From: Methanoregula boonei 6A8
GTDB taxonomy: Archaea > Halobacteriota > Methanomicrobia > Methanomicrobiales > Methanospirillaceae
NCBI RefSeq assembly: GCF_000017625.1
Contig: NC_009712.1
Location: 186,001 to 250,000, forward strand
Direction of reading: 5' to 3'
Length of the DNA: 64,000 bases
The notes beneath the pieces are model-generated. The model was not told the origin of the DNA, ran no database searches, and saw only the letters and a program-made list of their open reading frames with translations. Position 1 is the first letter of the stretch. The number at the start of each line of letters is the position of its first letter. The position numbers and the translations under genes are program-made. Shown piece by piece: positions 26,570 to 35,328 of the stretch.

Positions 26570-27315
26570 ACGAATTCCTCCAGTTTTTTATCGGGCCTTT
26601 TATCTGCCATGATCGACGATCCGATCAAAAAGGCATCGCAGTACGGCCGGAGTTCCCGGATATCGTCCACCGACCGCATTCCGCTTTCGGAAACAACGAG
26701 CCGGTCTTTTGCCCGCACGAGCCCCGAAAGCTTCCGGGTTGTGGACCGGTCGATGGTCATCGTTGCAAGGTCCCGGTTGTTGATCCCGATCAGCTTCGCT
26801 TTTGTTTCGAGCGCAAGAGCGATCTCGTCTGCATTGTGCACTTCCACGAGCGGTTCAAGGCCGATATCATACACGGCGTCCACAAAGGCTGGGAGCTGCT
26901 TTTTGAGGACTGCCGCGATGAGAAGCACGGCATCGGCCCCGAGCGCCCGGGTCTCTGCAACCTGCCGCAGGTCCACGATAAAATCCTTCCGGAGTACCGG
27001 GACCCGGACGGCCTTTTTGACCCGGGCGATATCGGCAACCGAGCCCGCAAAGAAATACGGCTCGGTCAGGACCGAAATCCCTACGCAGCCGCTATCAGCA
27101 AGAACGCCGGCCATCATTCCCATGTCCACGTTCCGGCGGATAATTCCTTTTGAGGGCGATGCGCACTTAATCTCGGCAATCACCGGGTTCTTTGTGTGCG
27201 CCGATAGGATCGCATTCTCAAGGCTTGTATGCCGGAACCCTTCCGGCTCAGGGAATGTGGCGGGCAGTTTCTCCACCCGCTTTTTTGTCCGGCTGACAAT
27301 CTCGTCAAGGATCAT
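26560..27315 (-). CDS. trpC: indole-3-glycerol-phosphate synthase
   Basis: 251 residues, a TIM barrel. [14 protein letters not shown] near 47-60 contains the catalytic Lys, VLRKDFIVD near 105 the second, and [10 protein letters not shown] near 170 the conserved Asn-Arg. It closes the indole ring of CdRP with loss of CO2. It overlaps trpD by 4 bases. Confidence 0.95.
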
Positions 27316-28331
27316 GATGCACCCCGGGTTGCTGTAACGAGGGCGGCGAGTTTGCCCGCCGCTTTCCCTGAGTCAATGGACTCCGCTGCGTGCCGGATTC
27401 CCTCTGCAAGGGTTGCAGCCCGGCCTCCCACGTAAATGGCAGCGCCCGCGTTCATGAGCACGATATCGCGGGCCGGGCCCGGCGCCCCGTCAAGAATGGC
27501 GCGGATGATGCGTGCGTTCTTCTCCGGGTCACCGCCAAGAAGATCGCCCGGTGCAGCCCGGGTAAATCCGAACTGTTCCGGTGTAACTATATAGTTCGTG
27601 ATCCTGCTATTGGCAAGTTCGGTCACGCTTGTCTCGCCCGTGACTGTGATCTCGTCTAGGCCTGAGCCAAAGACGACCATCGCCCGGGACACTCCTAGCA
27701 GACTCAGGACTTCTGCCATAGGACCGGTGAGTTTTTGATCGTAGACCCCAAGCACCTGGGCTGCCGCTCCCGCAGGATTTGCCAGCGGCCCGAGCAGGTT
27801 AAAGACCGTCCGGCAGCCAAGATCCTGTCGTGTAGCCATCACATGCTTCATGGCCGGGTGGTGGCTGGGTGCAAAGAGAAAGATGATCCCGGTCTCCTGT
27901 ACGATCCCTGCCTGCCGGCCCGGGTCCACGCTGATATCCACACCGAGAGCCGTAAGAACATCTGCCGATCCGCACCGGCTGCTCACGCTCCGGTTGCCGT
28001 GCTTGACCACGGTGATGCCGGCTCCCGCGGCAACAAAGGCGGCAGCCGTGCTGATGTTAAATGTCTGCGCCCCGTCTCCCCCGGTGCCGCACGTATCGAC
28101 CAATGTTCCGGACACCCGTGGCTTTACGTGGACCGTATGCTCCCTCATGACCCGGGCAAACGCCGCGATCTCTTCCGGGGTCTCACCCTTGGCGCGTAGT
28201 GCGGTCAAAAATCCCCCGATCTGGGCCGGAGTTGCCTGCCCATCCATCATCATGTTCATGACTGCCGCGGCCTGGGCGGGAGCAAGATCCCGTCCCTCCA
28301 CTACGGTGGCAATCGCCTCTTTCATGGTCAT
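27312..28331 (-). CDS. trpD: anthranilate phosphoribosyltransferase
   Basis: 339 residues. [17 protein letters not shown] (about 78-94) is the PRPP-binding glycine-rich loop, and [15 protein letters not shown] near 109-123 binds anthranilate. It transfers the phosphoribosyl group to anthranilate. It is a stand-alone enzyme, not fused to TrpG. It overlaps trpG and trpC by 4 bases each. Confidence 0.96.
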
Positions 28332-28921
28332 GCGTTTTTCACCCGGGGGCCAAACAGGAAATTTCTCATAAGCGCATCACCGTCATGCGAGAGAATACTC
28401 TCGGGATGGAACTGTACGCCCTCGATGGGGAATTTCCTGTGCCGCAGACCCATTACAAAATGATCGTCAAGGCTCTCGGCTGTGACCAGGAGTTCCTGCG
28501 GGAGCGAGTCCCTCTGGGCTACGAGCGAGTGGTAGCGCGTGGCGGTAAACGGGGTCGGGAGACCGGTATACACTCCCCGGCCATCGCTTGTGATCTCCGA
28601 GGTTTTCCCGTGCATCAGGTGCCCGGACCGGACCACCTTTCCGCCAAAGGCAGTACAGATGGCCTGGTGGCCGAGGCAGACGCCAAGGGTCGGGATCGTT
28701 TTGCTCATCGTATCGATCACTTCAAGACAGACCCCGGACTCTTTCGGCGTCCCGGGCCCGGGCGAGAGGATGATCCGGTCGCACCGGATTTCTTTTAGTT
28801 TTTCAAGCGGCGTATCGCAGGTGAATACCATGGGCCGGCCCCCGAGTTTTCCCACCTGCTGGTACAGGTTGAACGTGAAACTGTCGTAACAGTCAACGAT
28901 AAGAACGGTCGGGGCACTCAT
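28328..28921 (-). CDS. trpG: anthranilate synthase glutamine amidotransferase subunit
   Basis: 197 residues from ATG 28921. The class I amidotransferase triad is visible: Cys in [10 protein letters not shown] near 79, and His and Glu in VQFHPESIL near 172. SPGPGTPKE forms the oxyanion region. It supplies ammonia to TrpE. It overlaps trpE by 4 bases. Confidence 0.95.
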
Positions 28922-30465
28922 GGCACGACACCTGCCTGCTCGATTGCCTTCATCATTGCCGCGGCCTTGTTCTCGGTCTCGGTCCACTCGTTCTCCGGTA
29001 CCGAGTCTGCAACGATCCCGGCGCCGGCCTGGACAGAGGCCCGACCATCTTTCACCGTCACAGTACGGATCGCGATGGCAAATTCAAGGTTCCGGTCAAA
29101 CCCGATATAGCCCACGGCGCCCGCGTAAATCCCGCGTGCGTCCGGCTCGCTTTCGCCGATGATCTGCATGGCCCGGATCTTTGGAGCGCCGGACACGGTC
29201 CCGGCCGGGAAGCAGGACTTGAGCGCATCGCAGCCGTCAAGGTGGTCCATGAGCGTGCCCTGGACGGTTGAGACCATGTGCTGGACATGCGAGAACTTTT
29301 CAATGCCCATGAACTCGCTGACTTCCACCGATCCGAACTTGCAGACTCTGCCGAGGTCGTTTCTGGCGAGATCCACGAGCATCGTATGCTCGGCCCGCTC
29401 CTTTTTGTCAAGCAGCAGCTCCTGCGCGAGCTTCTTGTCCTCGCTCTTGTCTGCGCCCCGGGGCCGGGTGCCGGCAATGGGCACCGTTGTCACGCGCCGT
29501 TTCTCTACCCGCACAAGCATCTCAGGGCTTGCGCCGATTACCTGCTCATCCCCGAAATCCAGGTAATACATGTACGGGCTCGGGTTGATTGACCGCAGCG
29601 CTGCGTAAATGGGGAATGGATCCGGTACAACCGGGCATTCCATCCTCCGCGAGAGCACGGCCTGGAAGATATCTCCCGCAACAATGTGCTCTTTAATCCC
29701 GCTGACTGCGTGCATGAAGGCTTCGCGCCCGGTATTATCCGTAATCTCCGGTTTTTTTCCAACCTTTCCTGTCACGGTTTGCATCACATCATCGGGTTTT
29801 TTGGGAGTCCCCGCAACCGATGCGATCCGGTCGGTGAGTTCTGCGATGTGAGCGGCGCACCTCCGGTATTCTGCCGCCGGGTCGGTATCGTAGGTCAGAA
29901 ACGGGCTGGAAAAGACAAACAGCCTCCGGTCCCGGTGGTCAAAAACGATGCAGTCCTTTGTGAGCATGAACCGGGCATCCGGGCATTCCCGGCCCCGCTT
30001 TGTCCGGTGGTCGGGCACCTGTTCGAAGAGATCATGCACAATATCGTACGAGAAGTAGCCGACCATCCCGCCAAAGAACCGCGGGGCCCTGAGGTTGATG
30101 TAATGGAACCGCGAGAGGATGGAGCGGATCCTGTCCACCGGGTTTTTCCCCTCCGGCTCGTGGGCAATGGCGACAAACGCGTCGCTGCCTTCCACGGATA
30201 CCTCCCGGCCAAGTGTGATCACACATGCAGGATTGATCCCCATGTACGAATAACGGGCGATCTTCTCGCTGCCTTCCATGGATTCTAAGAGGAACCCGGG
30301 CCCGGCCCGGGTAGCAAGGAATACCTCCAGCGGCGAACACTGAGGGAGTGTTAGCTCGGCACAGAGCGGGATCACCAGCGGTTTTGGCTGGTCGGCTACC
30401 GCGGTGAGGTATTCCTCGGATCCGAGATTTAAGGTCAGTGGTATGTGAAGGGTATCGGTTGCCAT
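28918..30465 (-). CDS. trpE: anthranilate synthase component I
   Basis: 515 residues. It converts chorismate to anthranilate. The N-terminal LLESMEG (about 56-62) matches the tryptophan-binding LLES motif, so feedback inhibition by tryptophan is likely. The catalytic domain has PIAGTRPRG, ELLLDKKERAEHTMLVDLAR and FPAGTVSGAPK. It is first in the seven-gene operon; a promoter and leader are listed separately. Confidence 0.96.
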   Translation of the reverse strand: MATDTLHIPLTLNLGSEEYLTAVADQPKPLVIPLCAELTLPQCSPLEVFLATRAGPGFLLESMEGSEKIARYSYMGINPACVITLGREVSVEGSDAFVAIAHEPEGKNPVDRIRSILSRFHYINLRAPRFFGGMVGYFSYDIVHDLFEQVPDHRTKRGRECPDARFMLTKDCIVFDHRDRRLFVFSSPFLTYDTDPAAEYRRCAAHIAELTDRIASVAGTPKKPDDVMQTVTGKVGKKPEITDNTGREAFMHAVSGIKEHIVAGDIFQAVLSRRMECPVVPDPFPIYAALRSINPSPYMYYLDFGDEQVIGASPEMLVRVEKRRVTTVPIAGTRPRGADKSEDKKLAQELLLDKKERAEHTMLVDLARNDLGRVCKFGSVEVSEFMGIEKFSHVQHMVSTVQGTLMDHLDGCDALKSCFPAGTVSGAPKIRAMQIIGESEPDARGIYAGAVGYIGFDRNLEFAIAIRTVTVKDGRASVQAGAGIVADSVPENEWTETENKAAAMMKAIEQAGVVP

Positions 30466-30483
30466 ACCGGTATTGTCACCGCC

Positions 30484-30518
30484 AGCCGGTGGTTTTGGGC
30501 TTTGTCCAATCGCCGGCT
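30484..30518 (-). promoter_or_regulatory. hairpin in the trpE leader
   Basis: On the transcript, AGCCGG (30518-30513) can pair with CCGGCT (30489-30484), enclosing a second short pairing of ATTGG with CCAA. It lies in the 5' leader, 19 bases before the trpE start. A role in expression is inference. Confidence 0.4.
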
Positions 30519-30542
30519 CAAATGCTTAGTTTTGATTGTTAT

Positions 30543-30558
30543 TGTACATATTTATACA
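30543..30558 (-). promoter_or_regulatory. trp operon TATA box overlapped by TGTACA boxes
   Basis: On the minus strand the sequence reads TGTATAAATATGTACA. TATAAATA is the TATA box, and TGTACA (30543-30548) and the near-copy TGTATA sit 10 bases apart across it. TGTACA is the TRP-box bound by TrpY in Methanothermobacter. A tryptophan-responsive repressor could bind here and block TBP. No trpY gene is in the window. Confidence 0.55.
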
Positions 30559-30658
30559 TTATTGTTATTTTATGCACATTTTTTGAGGGGGTCACCAAAA
30601 TCGTTGAAAAAGAACGCTTTTTCCGGGGAACCCCGGCCGGCGGCAAAACAGTTCACGG

Positions 30659-31030
30659 TTACTCGATTTTTATCCCCTTGTTCCGGAGCGTTTCCGATTT
30701 CTTTTTCGAGCACTCCTCGCACCGGAACTCGGGGACGGGATCATTGCTCTTGTCATAATCCCCTGCCCGGACCAGCCGGTAGCCCCGGGCGATCTTCCCG
30801 CAGTCCACACAGGTAATATTCTCCCGTACTTCCCACTGCGTGGCAAGGGACTGGGAAGTGAAGATAAACTGGTCTACCCAGAAGAAGATCAGGCCTCCGA
30901 TCAGGTTTGCAATGATCGCGGCCACAATATATCCCATACCGGCAAGGAGGATGCCGACACCGGCAAGGATCGGGGTGCTTGCCTGCCAGCGGAGCAGGTA
31001 GAGTGCATATCGTTTGAAATTGATCTGCAT
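30659..31030 (-). CDS. small membrane protein with C-terminal zinc-ribbon-like tail
   Basis: 123 residues. Two or three hydrophobic segments occupy residues 8-60 (RWQASTPILAGVGILL and ANLIGGLIFFWVDQFIF). A cytosolic tail then carries CVDC and CEEC 30 residues apart. The membrane part resembles a conserved archaeal family of GtrA-like small proteins, but I am not sure of the assignment. It faces the next gene head-to-head with 113 bases between. Confidence 0.75.
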   Translation of the reverse strand: MQINFKRYALYLLRWQASTPILAGVGILLAGMGYIVAAIIANLIGGLIFFWVDQFIFTSQSLATQWEVRENITCVDCGKIARGYRLVRAGDYDKSNDPVPEFRCEECSKKKSETLRNKGIKIE

Positions 31031-31143
31031 AGGATTGTGTTTTTGCCCGGCGCGATATAGGAATTGCGCCCCCGCTTTGTTACTGCACGAGAACTATATA
31101 CCCCGCCGGCAAATACTAGGAATACGATTTTGGGAGCGCATTC

Positions 31144-31737
31144 ATGTGGCCGAACAAGCAGCACACGCTCGGGTGGGTTTTTGTTTCACGGATGATCGGG
31201 ATCATCTGTTTTTTAATTGTTGTCGTGCTCGCCAATATCCTGACCTTTTATATCGCAAATCCCCTGTACCATGCGGGTGTTGATTTCCTCAACCTGAACT
31301 TCTGGCTTCTCATCCTCATCGGCATTATCATATTTATTGCTGATATCTTCGGGGCACTACCCTTCCCGCTTAACCTGCCCGCCCCGATCATCAAGGCAAT
31401 CGGCAGCGTATTTATTATCGCGTTCGTGCTGCGGGTCTTCCAGTGGGTTGACTCCACAACCGGCAACGATATCTACCATTACTTCTGGCTGCTTTCCTTT
31501 GTGATCGTGCCGGTGGTCTTTATCATTGTACTTCTTGCCGGCTACTATGAGATCCTCTGCGACCTCTGGGCAAAGGCAAAGATCCGGGACGAATCCGATT
31601 TGGTGGTTCACGCCTCCGCGTCCGATCTTCCGCCGTCATCGCCTTCGGCCAAATCCTGGGAAGATGTCGGTGCCGAGCTGAGGATGATGCTGTATGATCT
31701 GTTCCACCGGTTCCGCGAGGAGATCCGGAGACGTTAA
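31144..31737 (+). CDS. membrane protein, function unknown
   Basis: 197 residues with four strong hydrophobic segments (about 12-38, 50-72, 78-98 and 112-135). A charged cytosolic tail of about 60 residues ends in FHRFREEIRRR. The second to third loop carries FGALPFPLNLPAP. A TATA box (actatata) near 31090 fits the start. I do not recognise the family. Confidence 0.75.
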   Translation: MWPNKQHTLGWVFVSRMIGIICFLIVVVLANILTFYIANPLYHAGVDFLNLNFWLLILIGIIIFIADIFGALPFPLNLPAPIIKAIGSVFIIAFVLRVFQWVDSTTGNDIYHYFWLLSFVIVPVVFIIVLLAGYYEILCDLWAKAKIRDESDLVVHASASDLPPSSPSAKSWEDVGAELRMMLYDLFHRFREEIRRR

Positions 31738-31797
31738 TACAGCCCTGATAAATTAAAAAAGTCCCGTTTTTTGTAGAATTTTCATCCGTTTCCTGTA

Positions 31798-32031
31798 TTA
31801 CCAGTCCGGGTTATCAGCCCGGAACTTCCGCTCTTTTTCCGCCAGTTCCTCCGCGGACAAGTGTGCCGGCATGCAGATGCAGCGGTGCTCGATAAAGACG
31901 CCGCCCTTGAATCTGCCCTGGTGCTCACCGGTGCGGCAGGCGCCATACGTATCCGTATCACAGTCATGGTAAACCTGCGGGATGTTCTGTTTCCGGGCTG
32001 TCTCCAGCGCTTCCTGCCACGATGCGGCCAT
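31798..32031 (-). CDS. small Cys-containing protein, function unknown
   Basis: 77 residues from ATG 32031; a TATA box (ggtatattaac on the minus strand) lies about 25-30 bases upstream, so the transcript is nearly leaderless. Cys residues occur in YHDCD, GACRTG and HRCIC. The C-terminal third is a charged helix (LSAEELAEKERKFRAD). No signal sequence. It lies downstream of the CxxC-x17-CxxC and radical SAM genes on the same strand. A conserved archaeal small protein by appearance, but I cannot name it. Confidence 0.68.
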   Translation of the reverse strand: MAASWQEALETARKQNIPQVYHDCDTDTYGACRTGEHQGRFKGGVFIEHRCICMPAHLSAEELAEKERKFRADNPDW

Positions 32032-32121
32032 AGGTGCACATGGGACAGGGAAGTTAATATACCGGCGTACGTGAGCACATGCCGTACAGGAAAACAAAAA
32101 AAAGAATAAACTTTTGTGTAC

Positions 32122-32301
32122 TTAGAACCGGGGTTTCCGGTGCTTGGGCAGGCAGTCCCTGCAGTAAACCGGCCTTCCCTCAGTGGGCTTGAAGGGGACT
32201 TCGCACTCTTTTCCACAGTCTGAGCAGACTGTCTTTGTCATTTCTCTGGGACCGAAATTTCTCGGGCCGCCAAATCCTTTTCTTTCCATTGTATTACTCA
32301 T
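32122..32301 (-). CDS. CxxC-x17-CxxC domain small zinc-binding-type protein
   Basis: 59 residues from ATG 32301, or 55 from ATG 32289 (MERKGFGGPRNFGPRE). The frame reads through VCSDCGKECEVPFKP and ends VYCRDCLPKHRKPRF. The two CxxC pairs are separated by exactly 17 residues, matching the TIGR04272 CxxC-x17-CxxC domain. The basic, Gly-rich N-terminus suggests nucleic acid contact, which is inference. Two TATA-like boxes lie 20-40 bases upstream. It is 91 bases downstream of the radical SAM gene. Confidence 0.82.
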   Translation of the reverse strand: MSNTMERKGFGGPRNFGPREMTKTVCSDCGKECEVPFKPTEGRPVYCRDCLPKHRKPRF

Positions 32302-32392
32302 GCAGTTTATATCTGCATATATTCATCGTACCGTTCAGTATAAATACATCTGCATCGGATCGCACCGTCCGTTGTGGCCGGTGCATATGCGC

Positions 32393-33535
32393 TTAGGGAA
32401 TGATCTCGCACCCGTTGAACTTCTCGTGGGAGAATTCACCGGGGCTGATCCGGCCGGATCGTATCAGATCCTGCACACGCGGCAGTGCCCCGGCAAGGGC
32501 ATCGTACAGGTTTTGTACAGTCCCGCACACCAGCTCCCGGCCGGCAGGTTTCCAGGGTTGAACGATAGCAGAGTAGAGGCACCGTCCGCCACAGAATGTC
32601 CTTATCCGGCAGGTCTGGCATTCTCCCCCGACCGGGACCTTTGGGAGATTTTTGGGGTCTGCATCCCGGATATGGCCGACATAGTACTGTTTCATCCCGA
32701 TCATGATCGGGCAGGGGGAGATATGGCCGTCGGTCAGGATGGTATAGTTGGCATGGCCGGCCCCGCACCGCAGGAGGCTCTCTTTCCCGTACAGGAGATC
32801 TTCCATCGGATCGATGAGGGGATACCAGCGCATGACCCTGCCGCTCTTCTCCATCTCGTCAGCCCAGGCAGTAACGAGCGCCCGGATTCCAGGGTTGTAA
32901 TTCGTGTCCGCCCATTGTGCAAATGCCCGGTGCCCGAAATCCCCGGTAAAGTTTGCATCCATCTGCCAGTGAATGGATGAGAAACTGTGGTACGGGTTAT
33001 CCGCGAGGTACCGGACCTGATCGAAAATATTGGTGCGCTCGGTAACCGTCATCCGCGCGATCAGTTCCCCGCGGTACCCGTTCTGCAGGATCTTTTGTAC
33101 GTTTCCCATCACCCGCAAAAAAACCCGGTCCCCCCGGTTCCCGTCGGTCAGGGCCTCGCGGCCATCCAGCGAGACAAGGATCGTGGAGAACCGGTTGACT
33201 ATCTCCGGAGCCAGCCGGTCGAGCAGGAGGCCGTTTGTCTGTATCATGAACCGCTGCACAGGTGCCTCACGGACGATCCGTTCGATAAGATCCGACCTAA
33301 GGAGTGGCTCACCCCCGTAAAAAGTGAGGGTGGCCGCGGGATCGCGTGCAAGGAACCGGTAAAGCAGCGTGAGATCGAAATCGAGATCCGGAGGGAGATC
33401 CTCATCGATCTCGATCCTGCCGCCTTCCGGCTCTTCCTCCTCTTCGAAAGCCTTTGCCCGGCAGTACCGGCAGCAGAGGTTGCAGTCATCGGTAAGGATG
33501 AGATGGAAATACATGGGAAGGATTCCGTTTATCAT
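32393..33535 (-). CDS. radical SAM/SPASM-type enzyme, putative peptide- or protein-modifying
   Basis: 380 residues. The CxxxCxxC cluster motif is at Cys18, Cys22 and Cys25 (DDCNLCCRYC), GGEPLL follows near 75, and a Cys-rich auxiliary-cluster region lies at about 265-345 (CGAGHANY, SPCPIM, CQTCRIRTFCGGRC, VCGT). This layout fits methanogen radical SAM enzymes annotated as putative peptide-modifying (Mhun_1560-like). An acidic insert, FEEEEEPEGG, follows the first cluster. Neighbouring small Cys proteins are possible substrates, by position only. It diverges from the archaellin-like gene. Confidence 0.87.
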   Translation of the reverse strand: MINGILPMYFHLILTDDCNLCCRYCRAKAFEEEEEPEGGRIEIDEDLPPDLDFDLTLLYRFLARDPAATLTFYGGEPLLRSDLIERIVREAPVQRFMIQTNGLLLDRLAPEIVNRFSTILVSLDGREALTDGNRGDRVFLRVMGNVQKILQNGYRGELIARMTVTERTNIFDQVRYLADNPYHSFSSIHWQMDANFTGDFGHRAFAQWADTNYNPGIRALVTAWADEMEKSGRVMRWYPLIDPMEDLLYGKESLLRCGAGHANYTILTDGHISPCPIMIGMKQYYVGHIRDADPKNLPKVPVGGECQTCRIRTFCGGRCLYSAIVQPWKPAGRELVCGTVQNLYDALAGALPRVQDLIRSGRISPGEFSHEKFNGCEIIP

Positions 33536-33659
33536 TGGAATCGGAGAAGCATAAATTTGCGCGAACTCTCCCGTGAGAAATAAAAACTATTTCCTGGAAC
33601 CCTCCAAACGTGCTATTATATATCCGGGATCTGCGATAGTGCACTCAGGATCTGATCCA

Positions 33660-34283
33660 ATGAATAAACGCTGCACAAAGGAAGAGGCGCTGACCGGTTT
33701 TGGAATCATTGTGCTTATCCTTGGAGTCATCGTTGTATTGTATATTGCCCTGATGTCCCGCCCACCTGGTACCGAAACGGGCGGTGGGGTTCTGCATGCA
33801 TTCATGGGCGATACCGGGAATATTCTTCGTACTGTTGGCCCGGTGACCGTATTTTCGGCAGTGAACGGAACACCTCATGACGTTAATGCCCGGTACCCGG
33901 AGCCGGACCCCGGGCGTATGGGATCTGTTGAACTGAATGTTGCCCTGTTTATCGGGAGTATGGGGGGTGTGGACTTTAACAAAGTCCACGTTGTCTGGAT
34001 CAGCAACGGTATTGCCGAGACGCTCCCCCAGAACGCCGAACGTCCGCTTACCTGCCCTGGCTGGACGATTGTTGCCAAATATAATACGATCCCGTTAAAG
34101 AATGCGAATAGTAACAACATTCTCGATCCAGGCGAACAGTTTGAGATCTTTGCCTGCCCGAAGAACACTACCACAGCGTACCAGCAGTTTTCGCTGGTGA
34201 TCGCCCCTGAGGGAAATGTCATCCCCCCCCTTGTCAGTACTTCAGCTCCTCCGATGGTACAACCAGTCATGCAACTTATGTGA
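33660..34283 (+). CDS. archaellin-like membrane-anchored extracellular protein
   Basis: 207 residues from ATG 33660. The start MNKRCTKEEALTGFGIIVLI resembles a class III (archaellin/pilin) signal, where cleavage would fall before the hydrophobic helix. The Gly-Leu-Glu motif is altered to Gly-Phe-Gly, so processing is uncertain. The rest has archaellin-type beta strands (GSVELNVALFIGSMGGVDFN, FEIFACPKN) and a Pro-rich tail. No other archaellum gene is in the window. A TATA box (ctattatatat) lies near 33613-33622. Confidence 0.68.
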   Translation: MNKRCTKEEALTGFGIIVLILGVIVVLYIALMSRPPGTETGGGVLHAFMGDTGNILRTVGPVTVFSAVNGTPHDVNARYPEPDPGRMGSVELNVALFIGSMGGVDFNKVHVVWISNGIAETLPQNAERPLTCPGWTIVAKYNTIPLKNANSNNILDPGEQFEIFACPKNTTTAYQQFSLVIAPEGNVIPPLVSTSAPPMVQPVMQLM

Positions 34284-34586
34284 TCCTTGGCCGGACCCAC
34301 CGTATCTTTGGGGGGACTGCGGCAGGGGGGTATGCGCTCATCCTTTTTTCGTGCGCCCGAATTACCGATGAAAAAAGGTTGTTTTGACCGATTTAATTGG
34401 ACATTTCGGTGAACGGGGCTATATTATCGCAGAAAAAATCGGGATTAATTGTGCGCCACAATGCCGAAAATACCCCCAAAAAAATGGCAAAACCGGAAGT
34501 TTCGACGTGCTTTCGACGGAAACCTTTTATATTATCAGGCGGCACCTTTCATTATCAAAACCCGAATGTGGTTTTGAGGTGTTTAA
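34284..34586. other. intergenic region with promoter of the two-repeat protein gene
   Basis: The first 100 bases contain no signal I can name. TTTCGAC occurs twice (34500-34506 and 34511-34517), one helical turn apart, directly before a TATA box (ttttatatta, 34525-34534). These may be a BRE or activator site. ATG 34587 lies about 55 bases after the TATA box. Confidence 0.5.
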
Positions 34587-34802
34587 ATGGGACAGAAAAT
34601 TGGAAAGGAAAAGATCCAGCGCGAAAAGGGATTCCTGTACTTCATTGGTAAGGACGGGTACGTCTGGGCAGCCCCGATGAAGCACAACAAGACCGGCAAG
34701 AAGAAGAAAGTCGGTACTGAAAAGATTGCCAAGGAAAAGGGCTTCATGTATTACATTGGCAAAGACGGATTCGTCGCAAAAGCCAAGATGAAGAACGCAT
34801 AA
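34587..34802 (+). CDS. small basic protein made of two 31-residue repeats
   Basis: 71 residues, very Lys-rich. Residues 4-34 and 41-71 are two copies of one unit, identical at 19 of 31 positions. The shared core is EKGF-Y-IGKDG-V followed by A and MK; a KTGKKK linker joins them. There is no Cys, signal or membrane helix. The Lys content and duplication suggest a nucleic-acid-binding or chromatin-associated role, which is inference. Similar small proteins occur in other methanogens as far as I recall; the function is unknown. Confidence 0.82.
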   Translation: MGQKIGKEKIQREKGFLYFIGKDGYVWAAPMKHNKTGKKKKVGTEKIAKEKGFMYYIGKDGFVAKAKMKNA

Positions 34803-35251
34803 TCATCCCCCCTTTTGTTTGTTAGCAGCCGGGCAGGCCGGAGAAATCCGTCCCGTCCGGCTCCCCATAGTATTCCTGTAAAGACTGCATTGTTTCTCTT
34901 TACTGTTGGCTTCGAGACTCCGGCATCACACATTGGCGAAGCAACGATACTATTGGTGAATTACTGCTTTATTCTCTTTATCAGATTCTTACGATCCGTT
35001 GGAAGGCGTGTGCAATGCATGTGCAAACTATTGAGGAATTTTGTTGCAATATGTATACCCCTTTGTTTCCACTGGAAAGACAGAAAATAGAGCATATTTT
35101 ATTCGGGATTAACGGTTTTGCTCATATTTTCCTTTGTGAAAAACAGAAAACCTAAACTGTAATGGACTGGAGGATTACAGTACACTTTGTACTTGATCCG
35201 GCTGCCGGAATAAGAGAATGTGCCTGCAACCATCATCAGTTCTTGGTCTTA
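34803..35251. other. AT-rich intergenic region without a gene
   Basis: About 450 bases between the two-repeat protein and the tRNA pair. Open frames are short and lack domains. It is more AT-rich than its surroundings and contains the origin recognition box listed below. Confidence 0.55.
35058..35079. other. origin recognition box (ORB)-like sequence
   Basis: On the minus strand the bases read CTTTCCAGTGGAAACAAAGGGG. This matches the archaeal Orc1/Cdc6 ORB in all parts: the TTCCAGTGGAAAC dyad and the 3' G-string. I found only one full copy here, and no orc1/cdc6 gene is in the window, so origin activity is open. Confidence 0.6.
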
Positions 35252-35325
35252 TGGGCCCGTCGTGATTCGAACACGAGATCTTCGCCGTGTGAAGGCGACG
35301 TCATAGCCAACTAGACCACGAGCCC
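35252..35325 (-). tRNA. tRNA-Val (anticodon CAC)
   Basis: Reading the minus strand, GGGCTCG pairs with CGGGCCC (one G-U pair), the anticodon stem is TCGCC/GGCGA with loop TTCACAC, and the T arm is TCGTG-TTCGAAT-CACGA. The discriminator is A. The anticodon CAC reads GUG. CCA is not encoded. 74 bases, no intron. Confidence 0.93.
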
Positions 35326-35328
35326 GCA

